A stretch of 64,000 nt of DNA, from NCBI RefSeq assembly GCF_025232395.1, contig NZ_CP065938.1, forward strand, positions 1,054,001 to 1,118,000, written 5' to 3'. Positions within the stretch are counted from its first letter, which is position 1. The number at the start of each line of letters is the position of its first letter. This stretch comes from Taurinivorans muris (GTDB lineage: Bacteria; Desulfobacterota; Desulfovibrionia; Desulfovibrionales; Desulfovibrionaceae). The notes beneath the pieces were generated by a model, which made no database searches, was not told the origin of the DNA, and worked only from the letters and a program-made list of their open reading frames with translations. The position numbers were made by a program, and so were the translations under genes. Positions 26,922 through 36,483 of this stretch are shown in pieces.

Positions 26922-26949
26922 TTGACTTAATACCATATAGTGGTATAAG
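26922..26949 (+). promoter_or_regulatory. csoR promoter with embedded operator
   Basis: A -35 TTGACT and a -10 TATAAG are 16 bases apart. The dyad ATACCATATAGTGGTAT (26930-26946) fills the spacer, so repressor binding would block the polymerase. The ATACC/GGTAT arms resemble known CsoR/RcnR-type operators. Confidence 0.75.
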
Positions 26950-26983
26950 GTATATCCATACAAAACATCATTCGGAGGAAATT

Positions 26984-27256
26984 ATGAACTGCACCAATGA
27001 AAAAGCCCTTATCACCCGACTGAATAAAATCGAGGGACAGATTCGCGGCATAAAAAAGCTGATTGAAGAAGACGGCGAATGTGAAAAAATCCTTATTCAA
27101 ATCAGTGCGGCAAAATCCGCCCTGCACAAAACAGGGCAGCAGCTCCTCGAGTCCCACATTGAACACTGCGTTCTCAATGAAATACGCCAAGGCAACGAAG
27201 AAGAAGTACTTAAGAAATTGAGTTCCGTGATCGAGCAGTTTTCAAGGCTTGGTTAA
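26984..27256 (+). CDS. csoR: CsoR-family copper-sensing repressor
   Basis: A 90-residue all-helical repressor of the CsoR/RcnR family (TRLNKIEGQIRGIKKLIEEDGEC). The Cu(I) ligand set C-H-C is present at C33, H58 and C62, with the spacing of true CsoR proteins (25 then 4 residues). That fits copper sensing better than nickel or formaldehyde sensing. It precedes a P1B-type ATPase by 27 bases and is probably autoregulated through the dyad in its promoter. Confidence 0.85.
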   Translation: MNCTNEKALITRLNKIEGQIRGIKKLIEEDGECEKILIQISAAKSALHKTGQQLLESHIEHCVLNEIRQGNEEEVLKKLSSVIEQFSRLG

Positions 27257-27283
27257 GGCGATATGTATTAATCGGAGTAAATC

Positions 27284-29164
27284 ATGTTCAAAAAATTTTA
27301 TGAAAAAGCAAACACAGTGTTCAATATCCTATATGGTGAAAAAGCGACCATTGTCAGCGGAATTTTCCTTGCCATGGGCATTGCTTTGCATTTTTTGGAA
27401 ATCACCCTGCCTTTTGACCCTATTTGGCTGACAATAGCCATATCCGGCAGCCCCATTCTCTTTTTCGCCATAAAATACTTGGTACTCTATAAAAAGATAA
27501 CGTCCCTCGTGCTTATCTCCATCGGCATAATCTCCGCCCTTGCCATAGGCGAAATTTTCGCAGCAGCCGAAGTCGCGTGGATTATGGCGCTCGGAGCCAT
27601 TTTAGAGGATAGAACCTTTGCCAAGACAAAAACAAGCATACAAAAACTGATAAGTCTTGTCCCAAGCATGGCAAGACGTGTTCTTGACAGCAAAACGGAA
27701 CAAATTCCCGCTGAAAACGTAAAACATGGCGATATCATCCGCATTCTTCCGGGGGAACAGATTCCCGTGGACGGAAAAATACTTGCCGGCAGCACAAGCG
27801 TGAACCAGGCGATTCTTACCGGCGAATCGCTGCCTATCGATAAAGCGCAAGGAGATGAGGTTTTTTGCGGAACACTCAACTTGCACGGCTCTGTCGATAT
27901 TGTCTGCACCAATGAAAGCAAAAACTCTTCATTGCAAAAAATGGTGCGCCTTGTGGAAGAAGCCTCAGCCAATAACAGCCCCATTCAAAGAATTATGGAC
28001 ACTTGGGCGGTTCGCCTTATTCTGATAGCCCTCGCCATTGCGGGATTAACGTTTGTTTTTACCGGCGATTTGATCCGCACCGTGACGGTTTTGGTTGTTT
28101 TTTGCCCTTGCGCAATGGCGCTCGCGACGCCGACTTCAATCATGGCGGCAATCGGACAGGCAAGCAAACACGGCGTTCTTGTAAAAAGCGGACACGCGCT
28201 TGAAATCATGGGAAACGTCAACCAAATCGCATTTGACAAAACAGGCACGCTCACCACAGGCAAACTCACGGTCACAGATATTGTTGCCAATAAGAACCAG
28301 ACAAAAGAGCATGTTTTGCAAACATGCGCGACAGCGGAACAACGCTCCGAACACCCTCTTGCTAAAGCCGTCATGGAACATTACCATAATACCTCAACGC
28401 AACCTCTTGAACAAAACGGCAGTTTTTCCATGCAGGCAGGACTCGGCGTTTCCTATGAACTTGCCAACACCCGCATCCGCTGCGGGAAGCTCGCCTATCT
28501 CAAACAAAACAATATCACCATATCAGCCGAGTTATCTGAACAAGAGATTATTTTGCGCAAACAAGGAAAAGCCCTTATTTTTGTTGCGGAAAACCAAGAA
28601 TGCATAGGCATTGTCGCCCTTGCCGACAGTATACGCGGCTCAGCCCGAACGAGCCTTGCAACCCTGCACAATTTAGGAATAAAAACAACCCTGCTCACCG
28701 GCGACAGCAAAATTACCGCTGATTTTATCGCCAAACAAATCGGTATCGACACCATCCATGCCGAACTGCTTCCGGAAGAAAAAGTACAGAAAGTTCAAGA
28801 ACTGCAAACGCAAGGCAATACCGTGTGCATGATTGGCGACGGCATTAACGACGCGCCAGCCCTCAAGATCGCCGATGTGGGAATCGCCATGGGACAGGCA
28901 GGAAGCGACATCAGCATTGAAGCTGCCGACATAGCCCTTATCGGCGAAGACCTGAACAAGGTAGCCTATCTGAAAAAACTTTCCAATGCCACGGTTTTCA
29001 ATATCAAATTCAACATAGCCATTGCGCTGGGTATCAACATTCTGGCAGTCCTGTTAGGCGTTTTCGGCATAATCGGTCCGGTTATCGGAGCATTGACCCA
29101 TAACGGCGGCTCAATTCTAGTGATTATCAACGCAGCCCGCCTGTATGACAAGAAAATTGGCTAA
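27284..29164 (+). CDS. P1B-type heavy-metal ATPase without N-terminal metal-binding domain
   Basis: A 626-residue metal-pumping ATPase. Visible motifs are the A-domain TGES, the CPC ion-pathway motif in FCPCAMALATP, the phosphorylated DKTGTLT, the SEHPLAKAV histidine motif and GDGINDAPAL. There is no N-terminal CxxC metal-binding domain. The last helix reads HNGGSILVI, unlike the M-x-x-S-S of classical copper exporters and the D-x-G of zinc pumps. The substrate is therefore uncertain, although pairing with CsoR suggests copper. Confidence 0.9.
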   Translation: MFKKFYEKANTVFNILYGEKATIVSGIFLAMGIALHFLEITLPFDPIWLTIAISGSPILFFAIKYLVLYKKITSLVLISIGIISALAIGEIFAAAEVAWIMALGAILEDRTFAKTKTSIQKLISLVPSMARRVLDSKTEQIPAENVKHGDIIRILPGEQIPVDGKILAGSTSVNQAILTGESLPIDKAQGDEVFCGTLNLHGSVDIVCTNESKNSSLQKMVRLVEEASANNSPIQRIMDTWAVRLILIALAIAGLTFVFTGDLIRTVTVLVVFCPCAMALATPTSIMAAIGQASKHGVLVKSGHALEIMGNVNQIAFDKTGTLTTGKLTVTDIVANKNQTKEHVLQTCATAEQRSEHPLAKAVMEHYHNTSTQPLEQNGSFSMQAGLGVSYELANTRIRCGKLAYLKQNNITISAELSEQEIILRKQGKALIFVAENQECIGIVALADSIRGSARTSLATLHNLGIKTTLLTGDSKITADFIAKQIGIDTIHAELLPEEKVQKVQELQTQGNTVCMIGDGINDAPALKIADVGIAMGQAGSDISIEAADIALIGEDLNKVAYLKKLSNATVFNIKFNIAIALGINILAVLLGVFGIIGPVIGALTHNGGSILVIINAARLYDKKIG

Positions 29165-29183
29165 CCATTCCAACCCATAACAC

Positions 29184-29211
29184 AAAAAAGCGGGGAAAAA
29201 CCCCGCTTTTT
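29184..29211 (+). terminator. Bidirectional terminator between the ATPase and mntP genes
   Basis: AAAAAAGCGGGG-AAAAA-CCCCGCTTTTT between convergent genes. Confidence 0.9.
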
Positions 29212-29221
29212 GTGTGCCGAA

Positions 29222-29779
29222 TCAGATAAAAATTCCTAAATGTTCAAGTAAAATCTTACAGCCAAGGAGTATGAGGATAATACCGCCCGAATATTCCGCC
29301 TTTGAACCGATTTTTGTGCCGAATTTATGCCCGATCCCCACAGCCAAAACACACAAAACAGCCGTAACACCCCCGATACTCAGGGCTGCAAAACGAATAT
29401 CAATCTTAGGAAGAACAGCAAACGTCACACCGACAGCAAGTGCGTCAATGCTTGTCGCCACAGCAAGCACGAGCAACTCTCCAAGACTGAAGCCGCTGTT
29501 TTCTTCTTCCCTGCGGGCTTCCTTTATCATTTTTCCGCCGATGAAAACCAATAAAAGAAACGCGATCCAATGGTCAAAGCCTTCTATATGCTGTACGAAA
29601 TTTTTGCTCAGATAAAAACCGGCAAGAGGCATCAGCGCTTGAAAAAGCCCGAACAATCCTCCTAAAAAAAGAGCCCTTGAAAATTGAAACCGTTTCATTT
29701 CCAAGCCCTTGCATAAAGAAACGGCAAAAGCGTCCATAGCAAGCCCGACAGCAATAAGAAACAGCTCGAAATAATTCAT
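29222..29779 (-). CDS. mntP: Manganese efflux pump MntP
   Basis: A 185-residue, six-helix membrane protein of the MntP family. The paired acidic motifs are AVGLAMDAFAVSLCKG near the N-terminus and AVATSIDALAVGVTFA in the fourth helix, which supply the metal-binding aspartates. It exports Mn(II). The ATG at 29779 is used because the conserved protein begins MNYFELFLIAVGLAMDAF. It lies 39 bases after the SNF transporter gene on the same strand. No yybP-ykoY-type riboswitch fits in that gap. Confidence 0.9.
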   Translation of the reverse strand: MNYFELFLIAVGLAMDAFAVSLCKGLEMKRFQFSRALFLGGLFGLFQALMPLAGFYLSKNFVQHIEGFDHWIAFLLLVFIGGKMIKEARREEENSGFSLGELLVLAVATSIDALAVGVTFAVLPKIDIRFAALSIGGVTAVLCVLAVGIGHKFGTKIGSKAEYSGGIILILLGCKILLEHLGIFI

Positions 29780-29818
29780 GAAACACCCAAAAAAGCCTGC
29801 CCGGCACAACCATATTAT

Positions 29819-31135
29819 TTATATGTTTCTTATGATTTCAACAAGATATACCAATGCCGTCAAGCCGCAGAAAAGATATTTTCCCAAAGCGACATACGCT
29901 TCGCCGACAGGTTTGCCGTGTCCAAGCTGCAATTGCCCGCGGATAAATTCAGGCTTGCAGACCCAAAAGAAAATCACCCCCGCAATCAACGCCCCGAGCG
30001 GAATAATATAAATACTGACTATATCCATCCACAGCCCGAGCGTTTCGCCGTTTTCCAAAAAAATTCCAAGCACAAAGCCGGCGCTCACCACAATGGAAAC
30101 GGCGCTCTTGCGCGATAAACGAAATTCATTTTGCAGTGCCTCAATGGGCGTTTCAAACAAGTTGACCAAGGAAGTCAAACCTGCGAACAAAATAGCCAGA
30201 AAGAAAATCCCTGCCAAAACCGAACCCAAAGGAATTTGTTTAAAAATTTCAGGCATAACCATGAACATGAGGGGAGGTCCTGCGGCAGGCTCCATACCGA
30301 AAGAAAAAACAGCGGGAATAATGATAAGCACAGCTAAAACAGCCGCCGCAATATCAAACAGGACGACATATTTCGCCACATAAAAAATATCAACTTTTTC
30401 ATCAAGATAACTGCCGTAAACCAATGTTCCGGACCCTGCCAGAGACAAAGCGAAAAATGCCTGCCCCAAAGCAAAAATCCACACTTTCGGTTCCAAAAGC
30501 ATATCCCAGTGAGGCGTCAGCAAAAATTTATAACCCTCAAGCGCATTGGGCAGAAATGCCACACGCACCACCAGAAAAAGGAAAATAGCAAAGAAAACGG
30601 GAATGAGTATTTTATTCAACTTTTCAATACCGTTTTGCACGCCTCCAAACATAATCAAAAGCAAAGCCAAAGAGGCAATCAAATGCCAGTGCAAACTGCC
30701 ATAATCCCCTGCAATCTGCACGAAAAAAGCCGTGCTGTCAGCATTGTAAACAGCAGCTCCGGTAAAGGCTTGAATGGTATATTTCAAAAACCAGCCCACA
30801 ACAACCGCGTACCCCATGGCAATTCCGAATGAACCGAACACGGGGATAATCCCCAGCCATTTCCCCCATTCTTTTTTGCGTTGCTGCAAACCTTTTTTGA
30901 ACGCCCCGAGCGGTCCGGTCCGCATGGCGCGTCCGAACGTCATTTCGGCAATAACCCCGGTCAAGCCGAGCAAAACTGTAAAAAGCATAAAAGGAATTAA
31001 AAAAACAGCTCCGCCGAATTCTCCGACACGATAGGGAAAAAGCCAAATCGCCCCAATGCCCACGGCAGATCCCACACAGGACAAAATAAACCCAACTCTT
31101 GATTTGAAAGAATCCCTTTGCTCCATTTGCGCCAT
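29819..31135 (-). CDS. SNF (NSS) family sodium-dependent transporter
   Basis: A 438-residue membrane protein of the neurotransmitter:sodium symporter family. The first helix carries the signature GFILSCVGSAVGIGAIWLFPY with the unwound sodium/substrate-binding site. About 11 hydrophobic segments follow. Bacterial members import amino acids or related amines; the substrate cannot be predicted. AGAGG lies 6 bases before the ATG. Probably transcribed into mntP. Confidence 0.88.
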   Translation of the reverse strand: MAQMEQRDSFKSRVGFILSCVGSAVGIGAIWLFPYRVGEFGGAVFLIPFMLFTVLLGLTGVIAEMTFGRAMRTGPLGAFKKGLQQRKKEWGKWLGIIPVFGSFGIAMGYAVVVGWFLKYTIQAFTGAAVYNADSTAFFVQIAGDYGSLHWHLIASLALLLIMFGGVQNGIEKLNKILIPVFFAIFLFLVVRVAFLPNALEGYKFLLTPHWDMLLEPKVWIFALGQAFFALSLAGSGTLVYGSYLDEKVDIFYVAKYVVLFDIAAAVLAVLIIIPAVFSFGMEPAAGPPLMFMVMPEIFKQIPLGSVLAGIFFLAILFAGLTSLVNLFETPIEALQNEFRLSRKSAVSIVVSAGFVLGIFLENGETLGLWMDIVSIYIIPLGALIAGVIFFWVCKPEFIRGQLQLGHGKPVGEAYVALGKYLFCGLTALVYLVEIIRNI

Positions 31136-31285
31136 AACAACCTCTTTAACGTAATACTTTTTTCAGTATAATGAAAACGCCTTTTTGTGTACAGAAATAA
31201 AATTTTATTTTTATTCAATAATTCAAATATATTATAGAAAAATCAATAAAAAACTCCGAACTTCGTAAAACAATGGACTATCCCC

Positions 31286-32098
31286 TCAGAACAGCGCCAC
31301 GCTTCCTTTCATTCTTTTGCCGGCATAAACCACTAAAAGCGAATAAAGCACCGTGCTTGCGCAGGAAAGCCCGCCGGCTAAAATATAAACAAAGCTGATA
31401 TGATAGTGCAAAACAGTCAGCATGACAGTGCACGCAAAAACAGCCGTTCCGAGCCAACCTGCCGTAAAACCGCGCAGAACAGCAACCGTTGTATACACGC
31501 CGTTGGCAATATGCGTGAAAGGAGCAATCACCACAATCATAATCGGAAAACAGCTTATATTTCCGCTCCATTGCGGACCAAGAAAATGAGCAGATTCTGT
31601 CACGCCATAAACCATAAAAGAACCAAACAAAATTTGCACCCAAATAATCCAACGGGGCCGTGTTGTCTTATAACTTTCAAGCTTTGGGCGAGGCAAAAGC
31701 AAAGACGCAATAAAAAAAGCACCGCAGGCAAGCAAAATCACAAAAGGTGAAAACTGAGGCAAATAATGCAAAAAATATCCGATACAGAAATAAGCTGCAA
31801 CAGAGCAAGGCAAAGCAAGCCACCATTTGCCCCCAAAAACCGCAATCCACGCATAAACCAATGCCGTTACCGTGCAGCCGAGCAAACCGATCAAGCTGTT
31901 ATATGAAGCAAGGAGAGCAAATTCCGCTCCCTGTTCATAGGTGATAAAAAAAGAAATAGGTCCGGAGAAAATGGGAAGCCCTGCGAATATTCCCCCGACA
32001 AATGCCCCCCAGCGTTTGACCAAATAGGTAGTAATCAAAATCACTACGGGCACTGTAAGCAACTTATATAAAACAATAAAATCCATTTCAAAAACCAC
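31286..32098 (-). CDS. Integral membrane protein of unknown function
   Basis: A 270-residue protein with about eight or nine hydrophobic segments. The N-terminal part contains KRWGAFVGGIFAGLPIFSGPISFFITYEQG, a Gly/Pro-rich re-entrant-like stretch also seen in uncharacterised bacterial membrane proteins. I do not recognise a family function. The start may be the GTG at 32098 or the ATG four codons later; neither has a strong ribosome binding site. A promoter of its own is expected in the 280-base gap toward ferritin. Confidence 0.6.
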   Translation of the reverse strand: MVFEMDFIVLYKLLTVPVVILITTYLVKRWGAFVGGIFAGLPIFSGPISFFITYEQGAEFALLASYNSLIGLLGCTVTALVYAWIAVFGGKWWLALPCSVAAYFCIGYFLHYLPQFSPFVILLACGAFFIASLLLPRPKLESYKTTRPRWIIWVQILFGSFMVYGVTESAHFLGPQWSGNISCFPIMIVVIAPFTHIANGVYTTVAVLRGFTAGWLGTAVFACTVMLTVLHYHISFVYILAGGLSCASTVLYSLLVVYAGKRMKGSVALF

Positions 32099-32321
32099 GC
32101 TGAAACTATCTTCGCAATCTTATAAACCCATTCGGGTGAATTGTTAAGAATAATCTAAAGGTGATTTTTCCGCTTTTCGCTCAAAATGCCATGAAAAATT
32201 ATGAGCGCCAAACGCATTTTTATTGATAACACAAGAAATTGACAGTTTTTTTCCTATCCCTCTTCCTATCTAAAACACAATGTACAGATTTATTACAATA
32301 AGAACAACATATTACGAATAC

Positions 32322-32349
32322 AAAAAAACCACTCGCTAACGAGTGGTTT
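32322..32349 (-). terminator. Terminator of the ferritin gene
   Basis: The minus strand has AACCACTCGTTAGCGAGTGGTT followed by TTTTT, 33 bases after the ferritin stop. Confidence 0.9.
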
Positions 32350-32382
32350 CTATGCTGGCAATTTATGCAAAAAATATTGACA

Positions 32383-32892
32383 TCAGCCAATGATAGGAGC
32401 GACAAACGTACGCGTAGCAAGGTCTTTGTCAAGCATGAAAAGAGCTTTCTTATCATCTCCGATAAGGCGGAGTGTCGCAAGCAGACGTCCGACATTCGCT
32501 TCTTCTTCCACTTGTTCTTTTAAATACCAGTCAAGAAAGCTTAACGCCGCGCGGTCACGCACATCTTCCGCAACGTCCATAAGGGCGTTGATACGGGAAG
32601 TGACAAATTCTTCATGACGAAGAACATGTTCAAAAATAGTCAAGGGAGTATCGCCTTCGACAACCGGTTTTTCAATGGCTTCAAGCTGAAGTTTTCCACC
32701 CCGTTCATTCATGTAATCAAACATTCCCATAGCATGGGCGTGTTCTTCCTGAACTTGCACATCAAACCAATTCGCAAATCCTTGCAGATTTTGTTCTTGG
32801 AAATAAATCTTCATGGCAAGATAAAGATATTCGGAATACAATTCCTTATTGATTTGATCATTAAATGCTTTCTGCAATTTTTTGTTCATCAT
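32383..32892 (-). CDS. ftnA: Bacterial non-heme ferritin
   Basis: A 169-residue ferritin that oxidises and stores iron in a 24-subunit shell. Ferroxidase-centre residues are visible: E17 in NKELYSEYLYLAMK, the E-x-x-H pair in VQEEHAHAMGMFDY (around residues 49-53), a Glu near 94 in HEEFVTSRIN, and EQVEEEAN. The length matches FtnA. AGGAG lies before two adjacent ATG codons; either may be used. In an anaerobe it also limits Fenton chemistry during oxygen exposure. Confidence 0.95.
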   Translation of the reverse strand: MMNKKLQKAFNDQINKELYSEYLYLAMKIYFQEQNLQGFANWFDVQVQEEHAHAMGMFDYMNERGGKLQLEAIEKPVVEGDTPLTIFEHVLRHEEFVTSRINALMDVAEDVRDRAALSFLDWYLKEQVEEEANVGRLLATLRLIGDDKKALFMLDKDLATRTFVAPIIG

Positions 32893-32996
32893 AATTTCTC
32901 CTATTTTTAAAGTAAACCAAGCCTGGTACTTTTTTAATCATTAAAAATATATAGTTACCAAATCAACACATTGTCAAGAATAATTTTTGATAATTA

Positions 32997-33881
32997 TTAT
33001 TGACAACCTGTTATTAATATTTTTATGTCCGTCTTCGGCGGATTGCCAAACATTTTTTTATACTCCCGGCTGAACTGAATTACACTGGCATATCCCACGA
33101 CATAAGCAGCCGATTCCGCATTGTATGCTCCGGAAAGCATGAGCCGCTGCGCTTCATATAATCTCAACTGCTTTTGATACTGCAAAGGGCTTACTTGTGT
33201 CACTCTCCTAAAATTCCGATAAAATGTTGAAGGTGCCATATTGACTTGTTTTGCAACATCTTCAATATTCAGCTTTTCTTTAAAATTCTCTTTCAGGTAA
33301 CCAATTGCTTGGACAATTTGATTTGCATAGGTTCCTTTCATGCTGATCAGCTGCAATTGACTGCCCAAAGGTCCCGTGATCAATCTATAGTATATCTCTT
33401 TGATAATGATAGAAGACAAAAATTCATCATAGGGCTTTTCTATAAGACATGCCAAACGGTAAAAAGCATCCAACAAAGCTTCGTCCGTATCCATAACAGC
33501 AAGGCATTTTTCATTATCATCAACAGCATGTGACAGTTTGCTTTCCATAATAAGCTGTGAAATCAAATTGAAATCAAGTTCCAAAATAAGTACGACAAAA
33601 GGCTCGTATGGCGAAGCTTCCACAACCCGGCTGGACACAGGAATATCCATGCAAGAAATCACACATTGCCCTTTGGAATACACAAGATGATTATTCCCAT
33701 AAAGTATATGTTTTTTACCTTGCAAAACCAATATGCACGTCGGATTATAAAAACACTTGGCAAAGTCGGTAGATTTATCACGGCGTACCAGCCGAACACC
33801 TTTTATTGAGCAAGGATAATTTCCCGCATCGGGAACATTGCGTAAAATGATATCCCGAATAATTTCGTATTTGGATTGCAT
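32997..33881 (-). CDS. AraC-family regulator
   Basis: A 294-residue regulator with an N-terminal AraC-type effector/dimerisation region (about 20-170, including YNPTCILVLQGKKHILYGNNHLVYSKGQ) and a C-terminal double helix-turn-helix. Key motifs are LNIEDVAKQVNMAPSTFYRNFRRVTQVSPLQYQKQLRLYEAQRLML and ESAAYVVGYASVIQFSREYKKMFG, here given as contiguous family landmarks. GGAGGG sets the ATG at 33881. It is divergent from the aldo-keto reductase/flavoprotein genes and probably controls them, as YqhC-type regulators control adjacent reductases. Confidence 0.9.
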   Translation of the reverse strand: MQSKYEIIRDIILRNVPDAGNYPCSIKGVRLVRRDKSTDFAKCFYNPTCILVLQGKKHILYGNNHLVYSKGQCVISCMDIPVSSRVVEASPYEPFVVLILELDFNLISQLIMESKLSHAVDDNEKCLAVMDTDEALLDAFYRLACLIEKPYDEFLSSIIIKEIYYRLITGPLGSQLQLISMKGTYANQIVQAIGYLKENFKEKLNIEDVAKQVNMAPSTFYRNFRRVTQVSPLQYQKQLRLYEAQRLMLSGAYNAESAAYVVGYASVIQFSREYKKMFGNPPKTDIKILITGCQ

Positions 33882-34100
33882 AAACCCTCCGACCAAACAT
33901 AAAACAGTTTATACTGCAAGACAAAATTCCTTTCCGTATTAATCTTCTCTTATTCTCATATCATAATAGAATAAAATGTGACATCATTCAAGTCTTATTT
34001 CAATAGCGAGAGAATTAGATAAGAAAATGATTGAGGCAGATCTTTAGGTTTTATCAAGGATACACCATAATATTAAAAACAAAATACGATTGAGGAAAAA

Positions 34101-35081
34101 ATGAAATACAGAAAATTACGGGAATTAGAAGTTTCAGCCATCGGTTTGGGCTGCATGGGCATGCATCATGCCTACGGAGCTCCCCGAAATGAAAAAGAAA
34201 TGATTAAATTAATTCATAAAGCCATAGAGTTGGGAATAACATTTTTTGACACAGCAGAAATGTATCAGTCGGCAGACCAGCCGCACGGCAACGAACTCTT
34301 AGTGGGCAAAGCGCTCAAGCCGTATAAAGACAAAGTGAAAATCGCCACGAAATTTGGATTGGCTTCCAATGAAAACAAAACGCTCATTACTGACAGCAGA
34401 CCGGAAACAATAAAAAAATCTGTGGAAGCAAGCCTTAAACGATTGGGCATTGAATGCATTGACTTATATTATCAGCACAGAGTCGACCCTAAAACACCGC
34501 TTGAAGAGGTTGCAAACACAATTTCCCGATTAATCCAAGAAGGAAAAATCGCCCATTGGGGCATGAGTGAAGCAAATGCGGAACAAATACAAACATCACA
34601 TGCTATCTGCCCTTTGACTACCGTACAAAACAGATATTCCATCATGGCACGAAATTGGGAAGAAACAGTTTTTCCTGTTTGCGAAACATTAAATATCGGC
34701 TTTGTCGCTTTCAGTCCCTTGGCAAATGGATTTTTGTCAGGAGCATACACAAAGGACTCACAATTTGATAAGGATACGGATTTCAGAAGTTTTCTCCCTC
34801 AATTCCAGCCCAAAAATATGGACGCCCACCAGGAACTGCTGGTACTCCTAGAAAACTTCGCTCAAGAAAAAAATGCCACAAAAGCGCAAATTTCTCTTGC
34901 CTGGATGTTGGCGCAGCGTCCTTTCATCGTTCCTATTCCAGGCACAACAAAAATTTCAAGACTAATTGAAAACACAAATTCAGCTGATATCGAACTGTCA
35001 AAAGAAGAACTTTCAAAACTTAACGAAGCGCTCAGCCATATTGAAATCAAAGGCGTATATTTGGGTGCTTTAATCAAATAG
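34101..35081 (+). CDS. Aldo-keto reductase
   Basis: A 326-residue NADPH-dependent reductase with a TIM-barrel fold. The catalytic tetrad is complete: D50, Y55, K84 and H126 ([23 protein letters not shown]). The C-terminal cofactor-binding stretch is [22 protein letters not shown]. It resembles members acting on reactive aldehydes. It is first in a run with two flavoproteins and divergent from an AraC regulator, which suggests an inducible response to carbonyl or redox stress (inference). Confidence 0.92.
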   Translation: MKYRKLRELEVSAIGLGCMGMHHAYGAPRNEKEMIKLIHKAIELGITFFDTAEMYQSADQPHGNELLVGKALKPYKDKVKIATKFGLASNENKTLITDSRPETIKKSVEASLKRLGIECIDLYYQHRVDPKTPLEEVANTISRLIQEGKIAHWGMSEANAEQIQTSHAICPLTTVQNRYSIMARNWEETVFPVCETLNIGFVAFSPLANGFLSGAYTKDSQFDKDTDFRSFLPQFQPKNMDAHQELLVLLENFAQEKNATKAQISLAWMLAQRPFIVPIPGTTKISRLIENTNSADIELSKEELSKLNEALSHIEIKGVYLGALIK

Positions 35082-35092
35082 GAGAAATCACC

Positions 35093-35725
35093 ATGAACGT
35101 ATTGCTCATTAATGGTTCACCCAATGAAAAAGGCTGCACCTACACCGCATTATGTGAAATCGCCGCGACACTTGAACAAGAAGGAATCGGCGCAGAAATT
35201 TATTTTATCGGCAAAGAACCGATCGCCCCTTGCAGAGCTTGCCGCGCATGTGCAAAAATCGGTCATTGCGTCATCAGCGACAACGTCAATGATTTTGTTG
35301 AATATGCAAGGAATTTTGAAGGATATATTATCGGCTCTCCCGTGCATTACGGTTCTGCGGCAGGCGTTATCGCATCATTTTTAGACAGAGCGTTTTTTGT
35401 TGACTTCATGTCAGGACATAATTCTTTTATCCACAAACCTGCAAGCGCCATTGTTTCCGCACGCCGCGCCGGCACGACAGCAACACTTGACCAACTCAAC
35501 AAGTATTTTCAAATCAACCAAATGCCTATTATTTCAGGAAGATATTGGAATATGGTACATGGAGCGAATCCTGAAGAAGTGAAAAAAGACGAAGAGGGCA
35601 TGCAAAACATGCGGATTTTAGCCCGTAATATGGCATATCATTTAAAATGCAAAGAAGCTGCCCAAAAAGCCGGGGTTATCCCTCCAAAACAGGAACACGT
35701 CATTTTTACCAATTTCATTCGCTGA
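35093..35725 (+). CDS. Iron-sulfur flavoprotein (ISF family, NADPH-dependent FMN reductase fold)
   Basis: A 210-residue flavodoxin-like protein with FMN-binding loops (LINGSPNEKGCTYTAL and IIGSPVHYGSAAG). The compact cysteine motif is C47-x2-C50-x2-C53-x5-C59. This is the spacing of methanogen-type iron-sulfur flavoproteins, where it binds an unusual [4Fe-4S] cluster. Such proteins transfer electrons and can help reduce oxygen or peroxide in anaerobes. It starts 11 bases after the aldo-keto reductase gene, in one operon. Confidence 0.85.
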   Translation: MNVLLINGSPNEKGCTYTALCEIAATLEQEGIGAEIYFIGKEPIAPCRACRACAKIGHCVISDNVNDFVEYARNFEGYIIGSPVHYGSAAGVIASFLDRAFFVDFMSGHNSFIHKPASAIVSARRAGTTATLDQLNKYFQINQMPIISGRYWNMVHGANPEEVKKDEEGMQNMRILARNMAYHLKCKEAAQKAGVIPPKQEHVIFTNFIR

Positions 35726-35751
35726 CAAAAATAACATAAAAGGAAACTCCT

Positions 35752-36321
35752 ATGAAAAAAATCCTCTTTCTTTTTCTGGCATTGCAGCTCTTTCTCACAG
35801 GTGCTGCTTTTGCGGCAGTCCAAACCAATCAAGGAGAAAATATGAACGGCAGTAAACTGCTCATCGCCTATTTCTCATGGGGCGGAAACACGAAACATAT
35901 TGCTGAAAAAATTCAATCACAAACAGGCGGAGATATGTTCAGAATTGAAACACTAACGCCCTATCCTGCCGATTACAATGAAACCGCTTATGGAATTGCC
36001 AAAAAACAACACGAAGAAGGCACGCTGCCGCCATTGAAAGACAATGGTGATGTTTCCCAATACGATATCATCTTTATCGGTACGCCTGCATGGTGGCATG
36101 AAATGGCGCCTGCGGTAAAAACATTCATCACCAGCAATGACTTCGCAGGAAAAACAATTGTCCCTTTCATTACCCACGGCGGGGGCGGAGAATACACCAT
36201 TCATGAGGATATGACAAAACTTTCCAAAGGAGCGAATGTACTCAAACCTCTTGTGATTTTCGGCGACGGCAACTCCCATACCGACGATGAAATAAAGGAC
36301 TGGCTCAAGCAAATAGAATAA
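35752..36321 (+). CDS. Flavodoxin with N-terminal export signal and a second internal start
   Basis: A 189-residue protein. Residues 1-22 form a signal peptide (MKKILFLFLALQLFLTG, cleavage after AFA), followed by a flavodoxin domain whose FMN phosphate loop is SWGGNTKHIAE. The motif GTPAWWHEMAPAVKTF is typical of the YkuN/flavodoxin_4-like group. A second ATG at 35842 (codon 31) has AAGGAG 5 bases upstream and begins exactly at the flavodoxin domain. Export is unusual for a flavodoxin, so one gene may yield both periplasmic and cytoplasmic forms (inference). Confidence 0.82.
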   Translation: MKKILFLFLALQLFLTGAAFAAVQTNQGENMNGSKLLIAYFSWGGNTKHIAEKIQSQTGGDMFRIETLTPYPADYNETAYGIAKKQHEEGTLPPLKDNGDVSQYDIIFIGTPAWWHEMAPAVKTFITSNDFAGKTIVPFITHGGGGEYTIHEDMTKLSKGANVLKPLVIFGDGNSHTDDEIKDWLKQIE

Positions 36322-36483
36322 CTAAAACATTCCCTAATGACATTAGGAAGTTAAGCTATAAAATTATAAACTTTCAGAGGATAAATTTTTCCAAAGTTTT
36401 TCCCCTTACCTTTCAAAACGTTTTATTTGAATCAATTATTGTAAATGCTCCAGCCTAATCGAACAAATTTATTTTATACCAAT

